From Callaeas wilsoni (lineage: Eukaryota; Chordata; Aves; Passeriformes; Callaeidae), in the NCBI GenBank assembly GCA_013398955.1, contig VWPU01004556.1:1-64000 (forward strand): a stretch of DNA of 64,000 bases. Reading direction: 5' to 3'. Positions 1-14,100 of this stretch are shown here, one piece after another. Position numbers and translations under genes: made by a program. The notes under the pieces are model-generated. The model did not search any database, was not told the DNA's origin, and saw only the letters and a list, made by a program, of their open reading frames with translations. The stretch's first letter is position 1. Each line of letters opens with the position of its first letter.

Positions 1-141
1 AAGGGGGTGGGGGGACGGGGGGAAGAGCGGCGGCGGGACCCGGCGCTCCGGGGGTGGGCAGAGCAGCGCTGCGGGACGGGGCTCACGCGGGCAGGACAGC
101 CCCGCGCACGGGGAGCCTCCCGGCGGCGCTGGCGGCGGCCC
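1..141 (+). other. ST3GAL6: Candidate 5' untranslated exon 1 of ST3GAL6 (left end unknown)
   Basis: A strong splice donor sits at 142-147 directly after CpG-rich sequence, so bases up to 141 are a candidate untranslated first exon. The transcription start cannot be placed and may lie outside the window. The next confirmed exon of the gene starts at 18597. Further untranslated exons in the intervening 18 kb cannot be excluded. RNA reads joining 141 to 18597 would prove it. Confidence 0.45.
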
Positions 142-260
142 GTAAGTAAGATTAGAGGCGAGATTCGTGGCTTCTGCTAAATTGCTGGGGTCGGGTAGTC
201 CCACCGTCTTGCCATGGCTGCCGGTCAGGCAGGTTCGGATAGAGGATTGCTTCTAGGGAG
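1..260 (+). promoter_or_regulatory. ST3GAL6: CpG-rich promoter block, probably of ST3GAL6
   Basis: The first 140 bases are very G+C rich and dense in CpG, unlike the A/T-rich DNA that follows after about 300. The block ends in a consensus donor (GTAAGT at 142-147). This is the usual look of a vertebrate CpG-island promoter with an untranslated first exon. Assignment to ST3GAL6 is inference: it lies upstream of and in line with the coding exons, and no other + strand gene was found between. The island may continue left of the window and could be bidirectional. A G-rich stretch at 3-22 has several runs of three or more G and could form a G-quadruplex. Confidence 0.6.
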
Positions 261-3200
261 GGTACCGAAAGGGAACTGCCCCTTGGAAATGCCGAAGGCC
301 TCGGGGAAGGAACAATGGCTCTGTGGGTAGACTCTGCCTTAAGCTATGCAAATCTATTATTTGCATTTTGGGAAAGAAACAAACCCTGGAAGTTTTATGT
401 CTGCTGCTTTTTTTTTTTTTCTTTTTTTAAGCTATTTGGATTACTGTTTGGCAGTGGGGATGGTGTTTCTATTTTAGTTAGAGCAAGCGGTGAGATCAGT
501 CCTGCTGTCCTTTCTCAAATTAAAATTTCCAGGGAGATGAGCGGCTGAGCTATTGGGATTTGCGCTTGTGTTCTTACCCAGCTGAAACTTTCTATCCGGT
601 TTTCTTCAATTTTTGTCTTTCTCTTCACCCAGGTTTTACTGAGCTATTCTCACATAGTGTGGTTGCAGAACTATTAAGAATGAACTTTGTGATGGGATAA
701 GATTACTGATTTTAACCTGGTGATTCACCTGAACTGTGTGAAAATGTTATAAATAAAAAATATGAAAATGTTACAGATGAAAAGTATATGTGGAACATTT
801 ATTGTGTAGAGTGCCATGGTACTAGACTGGTCACTCGTAAACTGAAAGAACTAAATTCAGAGAGGTGTTGAAAGAAAAGGAAATGTGCATGGAGCAGGGT
901 TTCCTACCCATTGACATGCAATGCGCTTGTCTGACTAGGTCTCAGAAGTGCTGTTTCTGAAACTAAGATAACTTGCCTTTCACATGTAAGATTTCACCAG
1001 CTATATCTCTATTTTTTATTTCACTTCAATAAATCTGCTTACTTTTTTTCCCCCAGTCTGATGCAGTACCTGCTTCTTTAGCTCATCTGTCTCTGCTGAA
1101 CTGAAACAGTCCATTAAGTTACACTTCAGGCTTATGGCTGTTATTAAGGCAGCAGAATTAAAGGTGGTGAAGTCTCAGGCCTCCCTGAAGGTCATATTCA
1201 CTTTAGCAGACTTCTCCAGCTTGTGGGATGTATGAATCGTCCCAAAGCTCATGAATCCCTCAGTGTCCTTGTCCCTCCCTGTTCAAAGGTTGGAGGAGAA
1301 ATTCGTTGTGGAAGCAGTTGCTGGTTGGGGTGTGCCCATTGGGAGCAGCTGCAGAGCGTTCAGCTGGGACACAAAAACCTGAAAGCTGAGAGAAGGATCA
1401 CCAGTACCTGAGTCCTAAGTTATAAACAGGTAGGGAAATAGGTGAGTTACAGTGTTTTGGCTAGACCAAGGTAATGGACCAGACATTATGTTGATATGTA
1501 CTGTGTGAGCTGCTAAATAATGGCTTCAGCAATTATGCAGGGGAGTTGTCTGACTGAGGAGAGAAATACAGCAGGTGGTGTGGTGACAGGTCTCCTTCCC
1601 AATGGGAAGTGCTTGAGATGCTTCTCCTTCACCTCTTCCTCAGCACTTTGATAGCTTACAAGCAGAGGCAGCTTTAGAAGATTTTCGATGATTGCTTTCT
1701 TCCTTAGGTGTTCATTTTTGGATAAAAGCTGTTGTGATAGCTTATTAGTGCCATTAGCACTTTTATCTTGGGCTTATTCTCTTTGTTGGTTTCTGAGCAT
1801 GCTGTGATTAGTGACTCTTGGTAAAGGTTCGATTTGTCTTACCAAGACAGGTTTGGAAAAGTTAACATAAACCTGCTTTGGATGATTTGTGGTTTTCTTC
1901 TTGCATGTTGCTTCATATGCTCCTGGGTGCTGATTCAAGTACACAGGCCTGGAAGAGGATGCAATCAGATGGATGATTTGAACATAAAACTTCTGAGACC
2001 ACCATGAGTCTCCATGTGGTTGTCTACACCATTAACTCAAAGGGGCTTTTGAGGAAAGGCTTTTGGTGTGTTTTTTAAAATTGTTTGGTTGTTGTTTTTG
2101 TTTGGTTGTTGTTTTTCTTCCTCCACAGTATAGCTTGAGCTGTAGCACAGGATCTTGGTTTGTCTTTGTATGTTAACATTACAGTTATTTTACTTACAAC
2201 CATAAAAGCTTGGTTTTGCTTTGTGTGTGATGTGAGCTACTCTGCTGTGGCTCCCTAGTTAAATGCATTTTAGGAATGAGCTCAAGGCTTCTTGAAATAC
2301 CTTTTTTTACGGACTTTACAAACTTTCCCTATAAGAAATGTTTGATTTTTTTTTTTTGTTTGTACTGTTTTAACTAAATCAGTTGAAGTGTGCACTGTGA
2401 TGTTGAGGAGGAGTTTAGTTTGTCAAGATTATGACATGTGATTTGTCATTCATTTGAATAATTTATGAATTTCTCTAGTCTTATAGATAAGATAGTAAAT
2501 AATACCCTATAAATTAGTTACTCAGTAACTGTATGTACAGGATTTTTTCCTTTTTCAGAGTCTCTATTTTCTATCTATTTATTCAAAGTACCAGAAGCTC
2601 TGTAGCAGAATAACCCCCCTGACTTTCCCTTTAATCCAGTTTCTTCTACTTTTGCTATGTTACATATGGTTGTTTGTGTACCTATTCACAGCCTCCAAAA
2701 AAAATGAAAATAAAGCTTTCTCTTATGTATTATTTGTTGTGTGAATTTCCTAAAGTGTTAAATCTTTTTTTTATCCTTCTTCTACAGAAGAGCCTAAAAC
2801 CTCAGCTTTTCTTGATTTGGTGTGTATTGAGGTCTAGAAGAAAACAAGATGTGCAAGCTGTTGTTTTCTTTATAAGTCACCTTTCAACAGCTCTCACTTT
2901 GCAGCTTAGTGTATTAATCACTGATACCAGTAGCTGATATTTGTACAGAAAGGTTCAAAAGTGATGGGCAGGGCAGTATTAGCTAGTGTGGGCCGTGAGG
3001 CAAAAATAGGGAATGTGTGGATCGCATGCATTGTCACTACCTTTTTGAAAAATGGATTGAAAAAATGCAGATACAGAATGTGATAAAATACTCTGCAGTG
3101 GTGCTTCTTGTTGTGTTCTGTACCTGTCATTCTAAAACACCATGTCCTTTTCAAGTTAATTTTGCTCAGGTGGAATGGCTCTTCAGCCTTCCAAGCTTGG

Positions 3201-5040
3201 TCGTTCTTTGGTCTCGAAGGCAAAAGTGGTATCCCATAAGGAAGACCCTTTCCAGCACTGTCACAGAGTGAGCAAATTGTGAGTGTCCCCGAATAATACC
3301 CAAAGTTTGTGTGGAACTGTTCAGTTACCTCTGCTCCCAACCCTAACAGCAGCAGTAGACTGCAGTATGGTGTGCCAGAGCTGCATTTTTCGTTCTAGTG
3401 TAAATGGGGAGCCAGGAAGAGCAAGCTAAAAAAATTGAATACCCTCCACTGGCCCTGTCTGGGAAAGGAAGGCTGGAAAACCTACAGAGCCAGTTGATCT
3501 TCTCTCCTGTTAGGAGGGAGTAATCTAGGAATTGGTTTTAAGAGCAAGCAGGAGTGAAATGATGGTCTGTCAATCACTGAAGCTCTTAACATTTGTTGAT
3601 TTACAGTGCAAGTTTCCATTTCCTGAGCTGCAGTATTGCTTTCTTTTGGATCACTAGCCAGTAGGAAACTTCATTTGTGAGGTGTATGGCTAGCTGTCTT
3701 AGATTTCTATGGACTCTTCAACTCACATTTAAAAGAATAGTTTTAGCCCTTGTTGTGAGTGCAGGTCAGAAACTAAAATAAAGATATGCCGCAGAGCTCA
3801 GGAAAGTTCTTTGTTAGACTGGATCTGCAGACTGACATTTGCATTGCAGTGGTGTCCAGATGCTGCTTGTTTTCACTGCTTCACAGAGTCCTGAGGCCGG
3901 CTGTGAAATGAGGATGGTGTGAGGGACATGATCTTACCCAGAGCCTTAGCAGAGGTAGGCAGAGGAAAGGTGATGGCCATTTAATAGTCAGTACAGAACG
4001 TATGTGTGTCTGTACAAAATAACAAATTGCATCACATGTGGGATGAGGGGGAAATCACTTTCTCAGGGTAAGAAAGAAACTGAAGTTGTGTTTTTGCCAT
4101 GATATTTTTTTCTTTTTTTTTTCTCATGTAATTGTAAGTTAACATAGCTCCCTCCTGGGCAGGTAATTTTTGGAGGTGGGTTGTACTGGCAGTATTTTGC
4201 CTACACGATAATGTGTGTGGGGGAAATGACCTGTTTCAGAACAGGGGCATGCAAGTACCCAAACACAATGCAAGGGAAGAACCTGTGGGTTTTTCTCATT
4301 GCAGTGAAGAGACAGGAATATGTTTGCTGCCCAGGAGCTGTTGGTGAATGAAACCTTGTTCATCATTTGCCAGTTAAAATAGCAATTTCCTACTTCTTTG
4401 AAGTTATGGAACCTGCCGGTCTCGTATCACCCACCAGTGTCACATCTGAGCACCCTGGAAACGTCATCTCTATCTCTGCAGGGCTTCAGGTAGTCTGAAG
4501 TTGATGTGTGGGACTGAGACCAGGAGGAGGTTAGTGGTGTAGATGCGAGATAGTCTGTAAGGTTTGTTTGAACACAACATTTGCACAAGATTAAATGGAG
4601 CCATAATATTAAATCTACTTGGTGAAGCATGGGAACAAGTTAGGATTTGTCCAGATTGCTGAATGTGCACAAGGCTTGCTGGCATGTGGTAGCTAGTCTT
4701 GATCATGCCCCTTGGGTAGACAAGTTACTGGCTTCTCATTTTATATCTGGGAAAAGCCTGGGTTTAACACCACCCCCTCCCCCCAAAATTTTCAAAAGAA
4801 AACTGTGGCTAGCTTTGCTTGCCCAAATGTTTTGCAGTATTTAATAAGGCAGGGTGACACTTGTCTCAGCTGAGAAGCTGAAGTGCTCTATAAGCCTGTC
4901 CTTCAACCCCTCCCAGTTTTATAACTACCCATGGCAGTTTTAATCTTCCATTCTCAGAAAGTTGAGATGTGCAGGTATGCTTGGACAAGGGGAATGAGAC
5001 ACCAAATGGCCATGAAATGCTGTCCCTAAGTAACCAGCTC

Positions 5041-5110
5041 TGGCTATCACTGCTGGAGACAGAGCTGGGCTGGATGGACGCTGGTCTGACATAGCAGAGT
5101 GTTTCTTGCG
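5041..5110 (+). mobile_element. Old interspersed-repeat tail (CR1- or tRNA-SINE-like)
   Basis: Around 5066-5100 the text reads like the tail 'gggctggatggac...ggtctgac...agcag' found at the 3' end of many sauropsid CR1 elements and their partner SINEs. Only the tail is clear and the upstream body is eroded, so family and left boundary are uncertain. A weaker hit to the same core (gggctagatgg) occurs near 52231. Confidence 0.4.
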
Positions 5111-8100
5111 CCTGCATCGCTCACCTTGTGCTGTGGAGCACAGGCCAGGTGTGTAAACTGGGTTTTGAGTAGCCAGATGATTTAAAATGCTGATTAGTGT
5201 ACATACCATTAGTGCAGTTTCTCAAGAGTGACTGCCTTTTTTTGCAGTGCATGTTAAGGAAATACTGTAATTTCATTTTCATTGAAACAATTTGAATGGA
5301 ATAGTTACTTTCATTCTTCTGTGCTAATGGCACACTATAATTTGTTTTCAGCTTGGGACATTGGTTCTTAGATGCTTTAGTCTCCAGCTAATGTAGGTTC
5401 TGTGTTAAAGATTTCTAAGCTAAATAGAAAATGTTGTTCAGAACTTTGCAGAAAGAAATGTAAAGTGAAATAGAATATCTCATTCTTCAGTTTTCACAGA
5501 GAACATTATTTACAATAAATACTGGTTACTGTTGTAGTGACTTTTTGAAGCTGCGTGACTGAAGTCGGCTAACACTACCTGTTAAGTGGTTGAAAAGGGC
5601 ATCTAAGATGTTGAGCTTCATACAACTCTTTTGGGAAATGTGGACACTTACATGTTTATGCAACGCATTTCAAAATTTGAGTATTTTTTTTTTCTCAGTG
5701 GCTAGAGGCTCTTCTAATACCTCTATCCAGTTGTGTGACAAGATAAAATGAAACCAGATTTTTGATGTCTTTCTGTTGTATGTACTTTCTGATTTTTAAT
5801 GAAAAATGAATTTATATGGTTTTGTTCTACCCAGCTGCGTGTTTATTTTTGCAAAACTTGAGGAGGTCTCAAACACGTTAAGTTCATAATCTCTCGCATT
5901 TGACTGAAATCAGCCAAAGGGATTCAAAAGTTCTGTAGGGAAGGAAAGGAAGGGCATGCATGCACACATACAGGGTATGGTTGCGTAAATCTCATTTCAT
6001 GCTGAGAACACATGCGATGGAACAGAACAAAAAGCCTTTTACTGTATGGCATTTCATGCTCTAATGGAGTTCTGCATCGTCTGTGGCATGGATAGCAATC
6101 TGATAGGACATGGTGATGCTGGAGGCTGAGCTGCATTTGGCCCTGTCAGGATAGCAAGAAAAGATGTCGGTAGGCAACACAGCAGGTGCAGTGTATCTTG
6201 CTCTAGAGGACTTTAAGTTTTGTGCTGAAGGAAATGCTAGACTTTGTGTTTTATCACTGGTGCAGCATGGGCCAGTTTGGTTATGGGAGAGCAGATCTGT
6301 GCCACAGAATCCATTGCCCTGCTGTGATCTATGAGGGAGGGGAGCCCTGTCTTGTCAGACTCTTACTCTCTTGTCATCAGAGGAGATACTCTCACATGCA
6401 GCCCTGAGCATATCCAATGCTCAGAAAAGATCGGGTAGGGAAGGATAGTTAATCTGTTTAAAGGTACTACAGTCTTGAAGAAACTCCTTGTCATTTTGCT
6501 GTCGCATTTAAGGACTGGTGAAACAGAATTGAACAGCAAATCCAGATGCTCTGTTTCACCTCCAGCAAACCAGGCTTGTATTGTAAAGGAGCAAAACAAA
6601 CTGGCAGTGGGAGCTGTGATATGCAGGAGAAGGTACTGTGTGAAGCCACTGCTTTAGCAGAGAGCAGGCTGTGTCTCTGCAGCGTACCCTCAGTTTCCTG
6701 CCTGGCTGCCCTTGTGCCTCCTTGCTCTCATCTGGGCTTCTAGGCATTTTGGCAGCTCCCGGCAGGGAGGATGCGTGGGTGGGGTGACAGGCACCTTTGA
6801 TTCCCTTAAGTTTTAGGCATGATTGTCCTTTTCAATTAAAAAAAAAAAGGCGAAAGGAAGCAATACATCACATCAGTTTCCAGTTTTGGGGAGGAAAGGG
6901 TTGTGTTTAACCTTCAGTGAGGATTGAGATCTGAAAGTCCTCTAAATGGGTGTCTCTGTGTAGCACTGAGAAAAGCATATAAGCTTTCCCAGCATGCTGT
7001 AGTGACTAATGTAGGCAGCTTTCCTCCCAGACAGATGGCAATTGAAGATTACCACCAGATATAATTAGCTTTCCTCTTGCATAGGTAAGAAAACTGAAGT
7101 GGTTAATTCAGGGCTGTGAACTGCTCTGTAAGATGGATACCCACTAAAAGTTTACACTGCAGTACAGACTGTTGTAGTATCATTTTATTACTCTGAATAC
7201 ACAGAGGTACATAAATGAACATGTGCAGACTTTACTGCAAGGAGCTGAATTCTGTTACAGCAACTAACAGTTGCTCTGTAAAGAATTCCAGTTCTGCTGT
7301 TACATTGTATAGCCTGCTCATTTGTTCTTTGTTTTTATTATGAATTTGAGTTCAGTTTTGTTTAGGGAAACATGATGAATGATAGTCTAAATGCTGAACT
7401 CAGATACACCTTCATGGTTGTTCCACTTGGGAAGCTTGCTACCTTACAAACTATTTTTTTTTTTTTTTTTACATTTTATGCATGGAGACTCACTGGTAAC
7501 CTTTCCCATTCAGAGAAAATGCCAGGACTTTACACAGTGTTAAATGTTCTACAGGACTACATTTTTCTGCAGTGCCATGTATCTTGTAGCTCTTAGTCCG
7601 CAGGACATGTACTGTTTGGATATTCTATGTGGTAGTTTTTCATTTCACATTTAAGAAACAAAACAAAGCACTAAAAGCCTTTAGGGAGTCAGATACAGGG
7701 TCTGATGCAAACTGTACAGCAGTTCTTTGTGAGTTCTAAAACATTTTATGTCCACAAAGTACTCTCACGGTTATGAAGCTGCTCATTAGAGCTTTTCTTA
7801 TGGGTGGTTTTGTTGTTACTGTAAATAACGTGTTTGAGCTTTAGTGCTAAGAAAACAAAGCTGTGTATAAAGAAGGCTTGTGAAAATAGTCTTCATGTTT
7901 ACAATATTCAAGCTTTTCCAGTTTGGCACTGTCAGTTTGGGATTAGTTTTCTGATGGTAGTTAGCACTGAAGTTTTGTGTTCTGATTTTCATGATCCAAA
8001 GGCAAACTCAATGCATTCATTGAGAGCACTGCGAAATGTAAGGCATTAACATTATCAGAGAAGCTTCTCAAACTGCTGGTGTCCTGCCGATTTCTCCTGA

Positions 8101-11100
8101 GCTGGCAGGATCCCTGCTGTGAGAAGCTTCCAAGATTTTGTAGTAGTGTGGGGTAAGTGCTACCACTTATCTCCATTTTCCTCCCTCCCTGAATTAATTT
8201 AGCTTTACACTTTTCACTTACTTGTTTTGCTGCATTCCTGACAGTCCCAGAGCTCTGATCTGCACAGATGGGTTGCAGCAGATTGACTTGCAGAATTTGC
8301 TGTTGGGGTAAATTGCATCACAAACAGCTGGAGATGTAGGGAATTTTTTTGGTTGTTAGTCTGGGACTTTATTTGGGGGGGTAGTGTTATGAGGTTTATT
8401 TTTTTTTTTCTTTGGCAGTTGAGGCAAGACAGGGAGCAACACAGCAAAACTGAAGAAATGTATTGTGTTTGGGGCTCTGACTACAGACATGCTTGGCATG
8501 TTACTTAAATGAAAATTTAACTGTTCCATTTTGTATGCTGGCCAGGTACATGTTCGCACCTATTTTCTGGGCCTCTTAATCCACACAAACTTGCGTAATG
8601 TAACCTGTTCCTTTTTAAAATATGGTAAAATATGGACAAGAAAAATTACAGTAAAAAGCTGTGCCATCTAATGGCGGCAGTCCTAGTGCATTTGAAATTT
8701 ATGGTGACTGGGGTCTACAAATGTTACTGTGAAAACTAGTCATACTAAAAGCACCTGTTTCTACTTAGGGACTGATTCTGACAGCAGTATTTATCAGGAT
8801 TTATACTGTTACAGTGAAGTGAGAAAATAGTCTGATCTACTCAGGATTTATTGTCCGTGTAGACAGGGAGCATTTAATTCTTCAGGTGCTGGTAGTGAAG
8901 CTAGTAAAACAGCCCTCTGTTACCCGTCGGAAAAAAAAGGCAGCAAAAACCCCACCACGTTTTCCTCCATTCCCTTGAGAGCCCTAATTTTGCTTGTGAG
9001 TGGGCTTTGGTGTTGTGGTTTTTTGTGTGTTTTGTTTTCTTGGATTTTTTGGAGGGGATTTTTTTTTTAACCTAGTATTGCGATTTGTTGGGGTTTTTTA
9101 CCCTGACTGGTAGATTTAGTTTTATAGTTCAAGCCATTTTAGTGAGAGCTGAGGTTAAATCGCTAGCTCCAAATCACTCAGGATGTTTTGGTTATCCTAG
9201 GCATTGTTAGAGGACAAAGTGTGCCTTGTTTTAAGGTGGACTTAATGCTGTCGTGAATGTGCACGTATAATAAATACAGATCAAATTTTCTGGCTGGACC
9301 TTTATTTGTTGAGATTGATCATAGTTCCTGGAGGAAAAAATGGTGAACCGGATAGGGTTTGTAACTGAGCTGTTTTGAAACCTGACTAATTTGCCTTTTT
9401 CCAGCCATTTCTCCTTCCACTTTTTTGCATTTTTTTCTCTCTGGGAAACCTAAGAAGGATTGCTGGTTTGACCTCAATCCTCTGACTCTGCAGGCACTTG
9501 TGGACAAAGAACAGTGGTGCGAATGAGTAACTGATGTAGTACTTGGTTGCATATATGTCTATTAATATTTTTCTATTTTTTCCAAGCATTATGTAGTATT
9601 TCTTTGCTCTTGGCTTTTTTAAAAGGAGGTGAAGAAGCAAAACAACTCAAAATCATGACGTTCTCTTCCTTCTAGGAGGAGCAGCTCAAGTTGACTGGAA
9701 CCTTTCAGTTGTGCAAGTCAAAGTAGGAGAAGAAAATGACCTGAACTCTGACCCCCAGAACATGTTCTATGGCTTGTTTATATTCCAGTCCCTTCTGGAA
9801 AAAGAGCTGAAAGAAAAGAGGAAACAGACTGGGAAGAAAGAGTGTTGTCACTGTAGCATGCAGAAGGAGCTGCATGGATTTATAGCAGTCTGTTTCTTCG
9901 TTCTTTCATTTATTATACAGACACCTATGGTGTGTAATACATAAATAGCAACCTAGCTTAGGCTGGCTAAAGCTTTAAAGGTTAATCTGGGAGAACGTAA
10001 GAGGGCTAGGAAAAAGTCTATCAGCTAAAGTTATATTACTGACTTCGTGTGTGGGGGTTTAATATTTTTTTTTAAACATATAGTTAGAGGTGGATTTGTT
10101 GTTTGGTTAAAGCTTTGGGAGTTGAGGAAGCAGAGCTACCTGTGCTCAGCTCATACTTGTGTTTGACTTCACGTGCACAGGTTAGTTTCTGACCAAACCC
10201 CAAATAATTCTTTATGTTCTGCACTGCATCTCTGTGGCTGCTGGCCATGACAGAAGCTGCTCGACTGTATTCCAACTACACAGGAGGAAGAAGGGAAAAG
10301 AAGTGAAGTGTGGTGATGGGAGGGCTGTAGAGGGTCAGGACAGGGAAACCATATAGAAATGTCTGTTCCCAGTTTACGTATGCCTTTGCAGAAATTGTCT
10401 ACTTCTTGCCCTCCCTCATCTCAAGGCACAAAAACAGGCAAGAAGATGAGGCTGTGGACTTGATCTTACTGTTGATTGTAATTATAGCAAGATTTCTGCA
10501 AATCTGTGATACTTACAAAGCACCAGTTAGATGAGAATCCAGTAGTTATTATTCTCCTTCTCCTCAAAGCCACAAGTTGGATTTGGATCTGTCCAGGGCT
10601 GACTTTTAAGCTTAAGAGTTAACAGTGTTTAACTGTATGTCCATTATTGGAATGAGTCCTAAGCCATCTCAGAACATAAAGAATATTGTTTTCTATCTTG
10701 GAGGAGAAAAATAATTAAAAACAACATTTACCAGATGAAAAATACTGATCTGGTTATCTCTTTCTTGTGCTTGCAGTTTTAATTGTATGTCTGTGCCATG
10801 CCACGGAGCATGCTGTCGCCTTGAGCTGTTGCCAGGGGCCCACATTGCACTGTGATAATCAGCCAAAATACTAGCTCGGATCTCAGGGGTGGCATAGCAA
10901 CCTTGCGATAGCCCCAAGCTGGAGGTGACATGTTCTGCCTCTCAGCAGGGCTAAAGAGCTCAGCCTCAGGCAGTTCATTGAATACTGCTCCTGTTCTAGG
11001 GCCATTTCAGTGGTACCTAATGCCTATGCTCCCTTGTATTTTGCTCACCAGGATTTTCTGGCAGGATGCACTGGCTGATGCTTTGTGCTTCTGTTTTTCG

Positions 11101-14100
11101 TCTGTGGAGCTGGTATTTCATGTCATGTCAAAGTGATGTGAAATTTTGCATCGGTAGGCCCAAAAGTGATACCTCTGTGAAACAATGCCCGTAATTGATT
11201 GTGATGCCTCAGAGAACAGGATCACAGCATTTTCTTTTGCAGCCAAATTGGGGCCTGTTTCAATAAGCTTCAAAAAGCTTGTAACTTGACCTAGGCTTGT
11301 ACCTGTGCCTTTTTTGATCTCCAAGAAACAGTCTGATGAGGGCATGTGGCCGCTAGTTTCTTTCTAATTCTGCCACCGCTGTGGGGTACGTTTAAGAGCT
11401 CCTGGGTCCTCAGGCAGAGGGAGGGAAGGGGAGGGAAAAAGGAGTTAACTGCTGAACAGATGATACCTTATCTAGCGCAGTAAGAACAAGGGAGTCTGGG
11501 CATGATGATGAGACTGGAAGTCAGGACATGCAGGCCTTTTGCAGCTTTTGCCAAATCCTCTGTGTTGATGACACGTTGCCTTGGAAGGCTGCAAACTTGT
11601 GTTTTTCTGATCTTGTTTGATGTGATGAGGTGAGGATGTGTTGGGCTGGAGATAAAGTCTGGAGAGCTGTAGGTGCTGTGTTGTCTGTTGTGCCCAAAAC
11701 ACAGAGATGAACTCTGCTTGTTCCTGGGCCTGCCTGCAGACTTTGGGAAGGCAGCTAACCTTCCTCTTCCACCAGATGTGCTGTCAGGTAAATTAGTATT
11801 AGAGGAGGTGAAAGTACAATAGATTTAACTGGACTTGAAATCTTTATCCGTATCCTTTAGCCAGAGGATATGCTTCTGTAGGAAGAGTTGCTGAGATTAT
11901 AAATACCTCTGCAGAGCCACACAAGAGGGAAAGTGATGCAGAGATCTTGTAAACTCTGGACAAAACCGAAATAGTGATCATCAGTGAAAAGTACTGATTA
12001 AGTCGTTTTTTCTTTTTGCTTGGCCCAACAGGCAGTTATGCTCTGAAGAACAAAATACCAGTGTCTTTTATTGAAAAACAGAAATGGAATAAAAGAATCC
12101 TGAATTGTCCACAGAGTAATAAATGTATTGCTGTCTCTTGTGGTACAGAATGTTTCACCATTAGCAGGATGATGAAGGGGAGGGAGATAAGCACTTAGGC
12201 CCTAAAACCAATCTATTGCAGCCTGTCCTGAAATACCGCACAAGGTCAAAGATGGGCACAGCTCTAGTCTGTGTCTCCACCGTAAATTAATGTCAACAGA
12301 GGCTACATTTCTGGCTGTAGGAGCTGATAAAGAACAAAAATTGACTAAATCTATTAAACATCCGTATTGCTGTGATGTCATATCTACTGCACATTATTGC
12401 TTGCTGTTGGCTACTTGGAGAAAAGGTTATCTTGCTATTTCTTTTCAGGCTTGCTGCAGTATTTGGACAGAGAGGAAATGATAGGGGAAACATTGGAAAT
12501 TTTCCTTAACAGAAGTCGTGTTTGGAGAAAGACTTTTTTTTTTTTTTTCTTTCTCCAGTTACCTCTGTACTGTGGTAGTTTGGGGTGCTCTTGGAGAGGA
12601 AGAAGGTGTCAGTTGTAGTCAGCAAATTGTTCCTCTACTGCTTATCCTCATGTTGTTGGAAGAGATTAGGGCAGAAAGTGTTTTATCTTCCAGTGCAGGG
12701 AATAACTTCGGCAGCAGTTGCAGATGGGTGGTGTGATGCTGGCAGTCCTTAGTAACGTTTTGACACAGTAAAACCTTAGGGTTCTTTAGTGTCCTGGTTT
12801 GTACAGGCTTTCAGGAACAGGAACAACTGCTTTGGTTTGGCGTAGGGCAGGACAGGTTAACAAGAACCTTTTTCAATTCTGATGCTATTAAATGTACAAC
12901 TTCAAAACCAAATCCATGTTATTGGAGAGCTAGAAAACTAGTTTTACTTCTGAGCCACTTTGCTAGGATAACCCAATATATCTTGCTTAAACAATATTTC
13001 TGAGGACTTTCTGTTTCTTAAACTAAAATCAGAAAGAACATTGGAAATGATGAGAATTTCAGGTGCACAGGAGTGAGGGAAGGCACTAGATGGACTCAGC
13101 CACCTCAGTACCTTTTAGACTGTGCAGCAGTGCTGTTGTGTAGTCTCTCTGCAGTGTTCCCTTCCTGAAGAGGGGGAGAATTAATGAACAATGCAATTAG
13201 GCACATACTTAGAGCAAGAACTGGAAGAGTGAATGGTGAATAGTGTTTCGATTTGGCAGAAATACATTTGTGCAATAATGTGCTCATGTTTTACAGCTTA
13301 ACTTGAGAAAGATGATGAGGTGAGAATTCCTTCCTTGATTATCCTTTTGCTGCATGGTTTTTTCACCAGGCATGTGCTACATCCTGAGCAAAAGGAAGCA
13401 GTGCTGAAGGACTGGTGGTCACAAGCGCAAACCCACAAAATACTGACTACATCTTTAAAATCCTGATGTTTCTTTTTAAATCTTTAGTAGGTTTTTATGT
13501 GCTTTTTCTGCTGTCGCTTTAAATTTCAAGGTCTGCTCAAAGCATATTTTCAAACTCACTTCCTCCCCCACAACTACAAGGGCTAGGAAGCCGAGGTCCC
13601 AGTGAGCTGAAATTTTCATGCTGTCACTTAATGGCAGCAGCAAAGAACTTGCATCTTCTTGTGACAGTTCATGGAGCTAAGATTGTTTTAAGCTGCATAG
13701 TATTTAATTTAGTAGTAACCACCTTATAGTTAAATATAAGTCTTTACTTCAGTAGTAGTCAAAGGTACTTTATAAAATAAGTAGGACAGATGGAAAAGCC
13801 TCCTGCTATTAATAGTAGTGCTGTTAACACTACTAATTTTTAAGGAAGAAAGGAAGGCTTACGAGTGTTATGAAAGAAAGGTGATGGTAGTGTGGTCATT
13901 TGATTGCCCAGTCCAACAGCTGTAGATTCCTGCAGGGTTTATTCTGTAGCATGACTGCATCAACTGCATGCGTAAGTTGGAAGATAAACAGAGGCTGTGA
14001 GATCGTGGCTCATAGCAGATACCACACTGTATTAGAATAAAGACTAATTGTAAGTAATGATGCACCTCTGACAAGAATGGGGGTTCTCTGCTTTGACCAA

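Noticed and set aside
9711..9944. 77-codon + strand frame preceded by a pyrimidine tract and AG
   Set aside because: No donor in a sensible place, no family match, and it does not join in frame to the ST3GAL6 coding exons.
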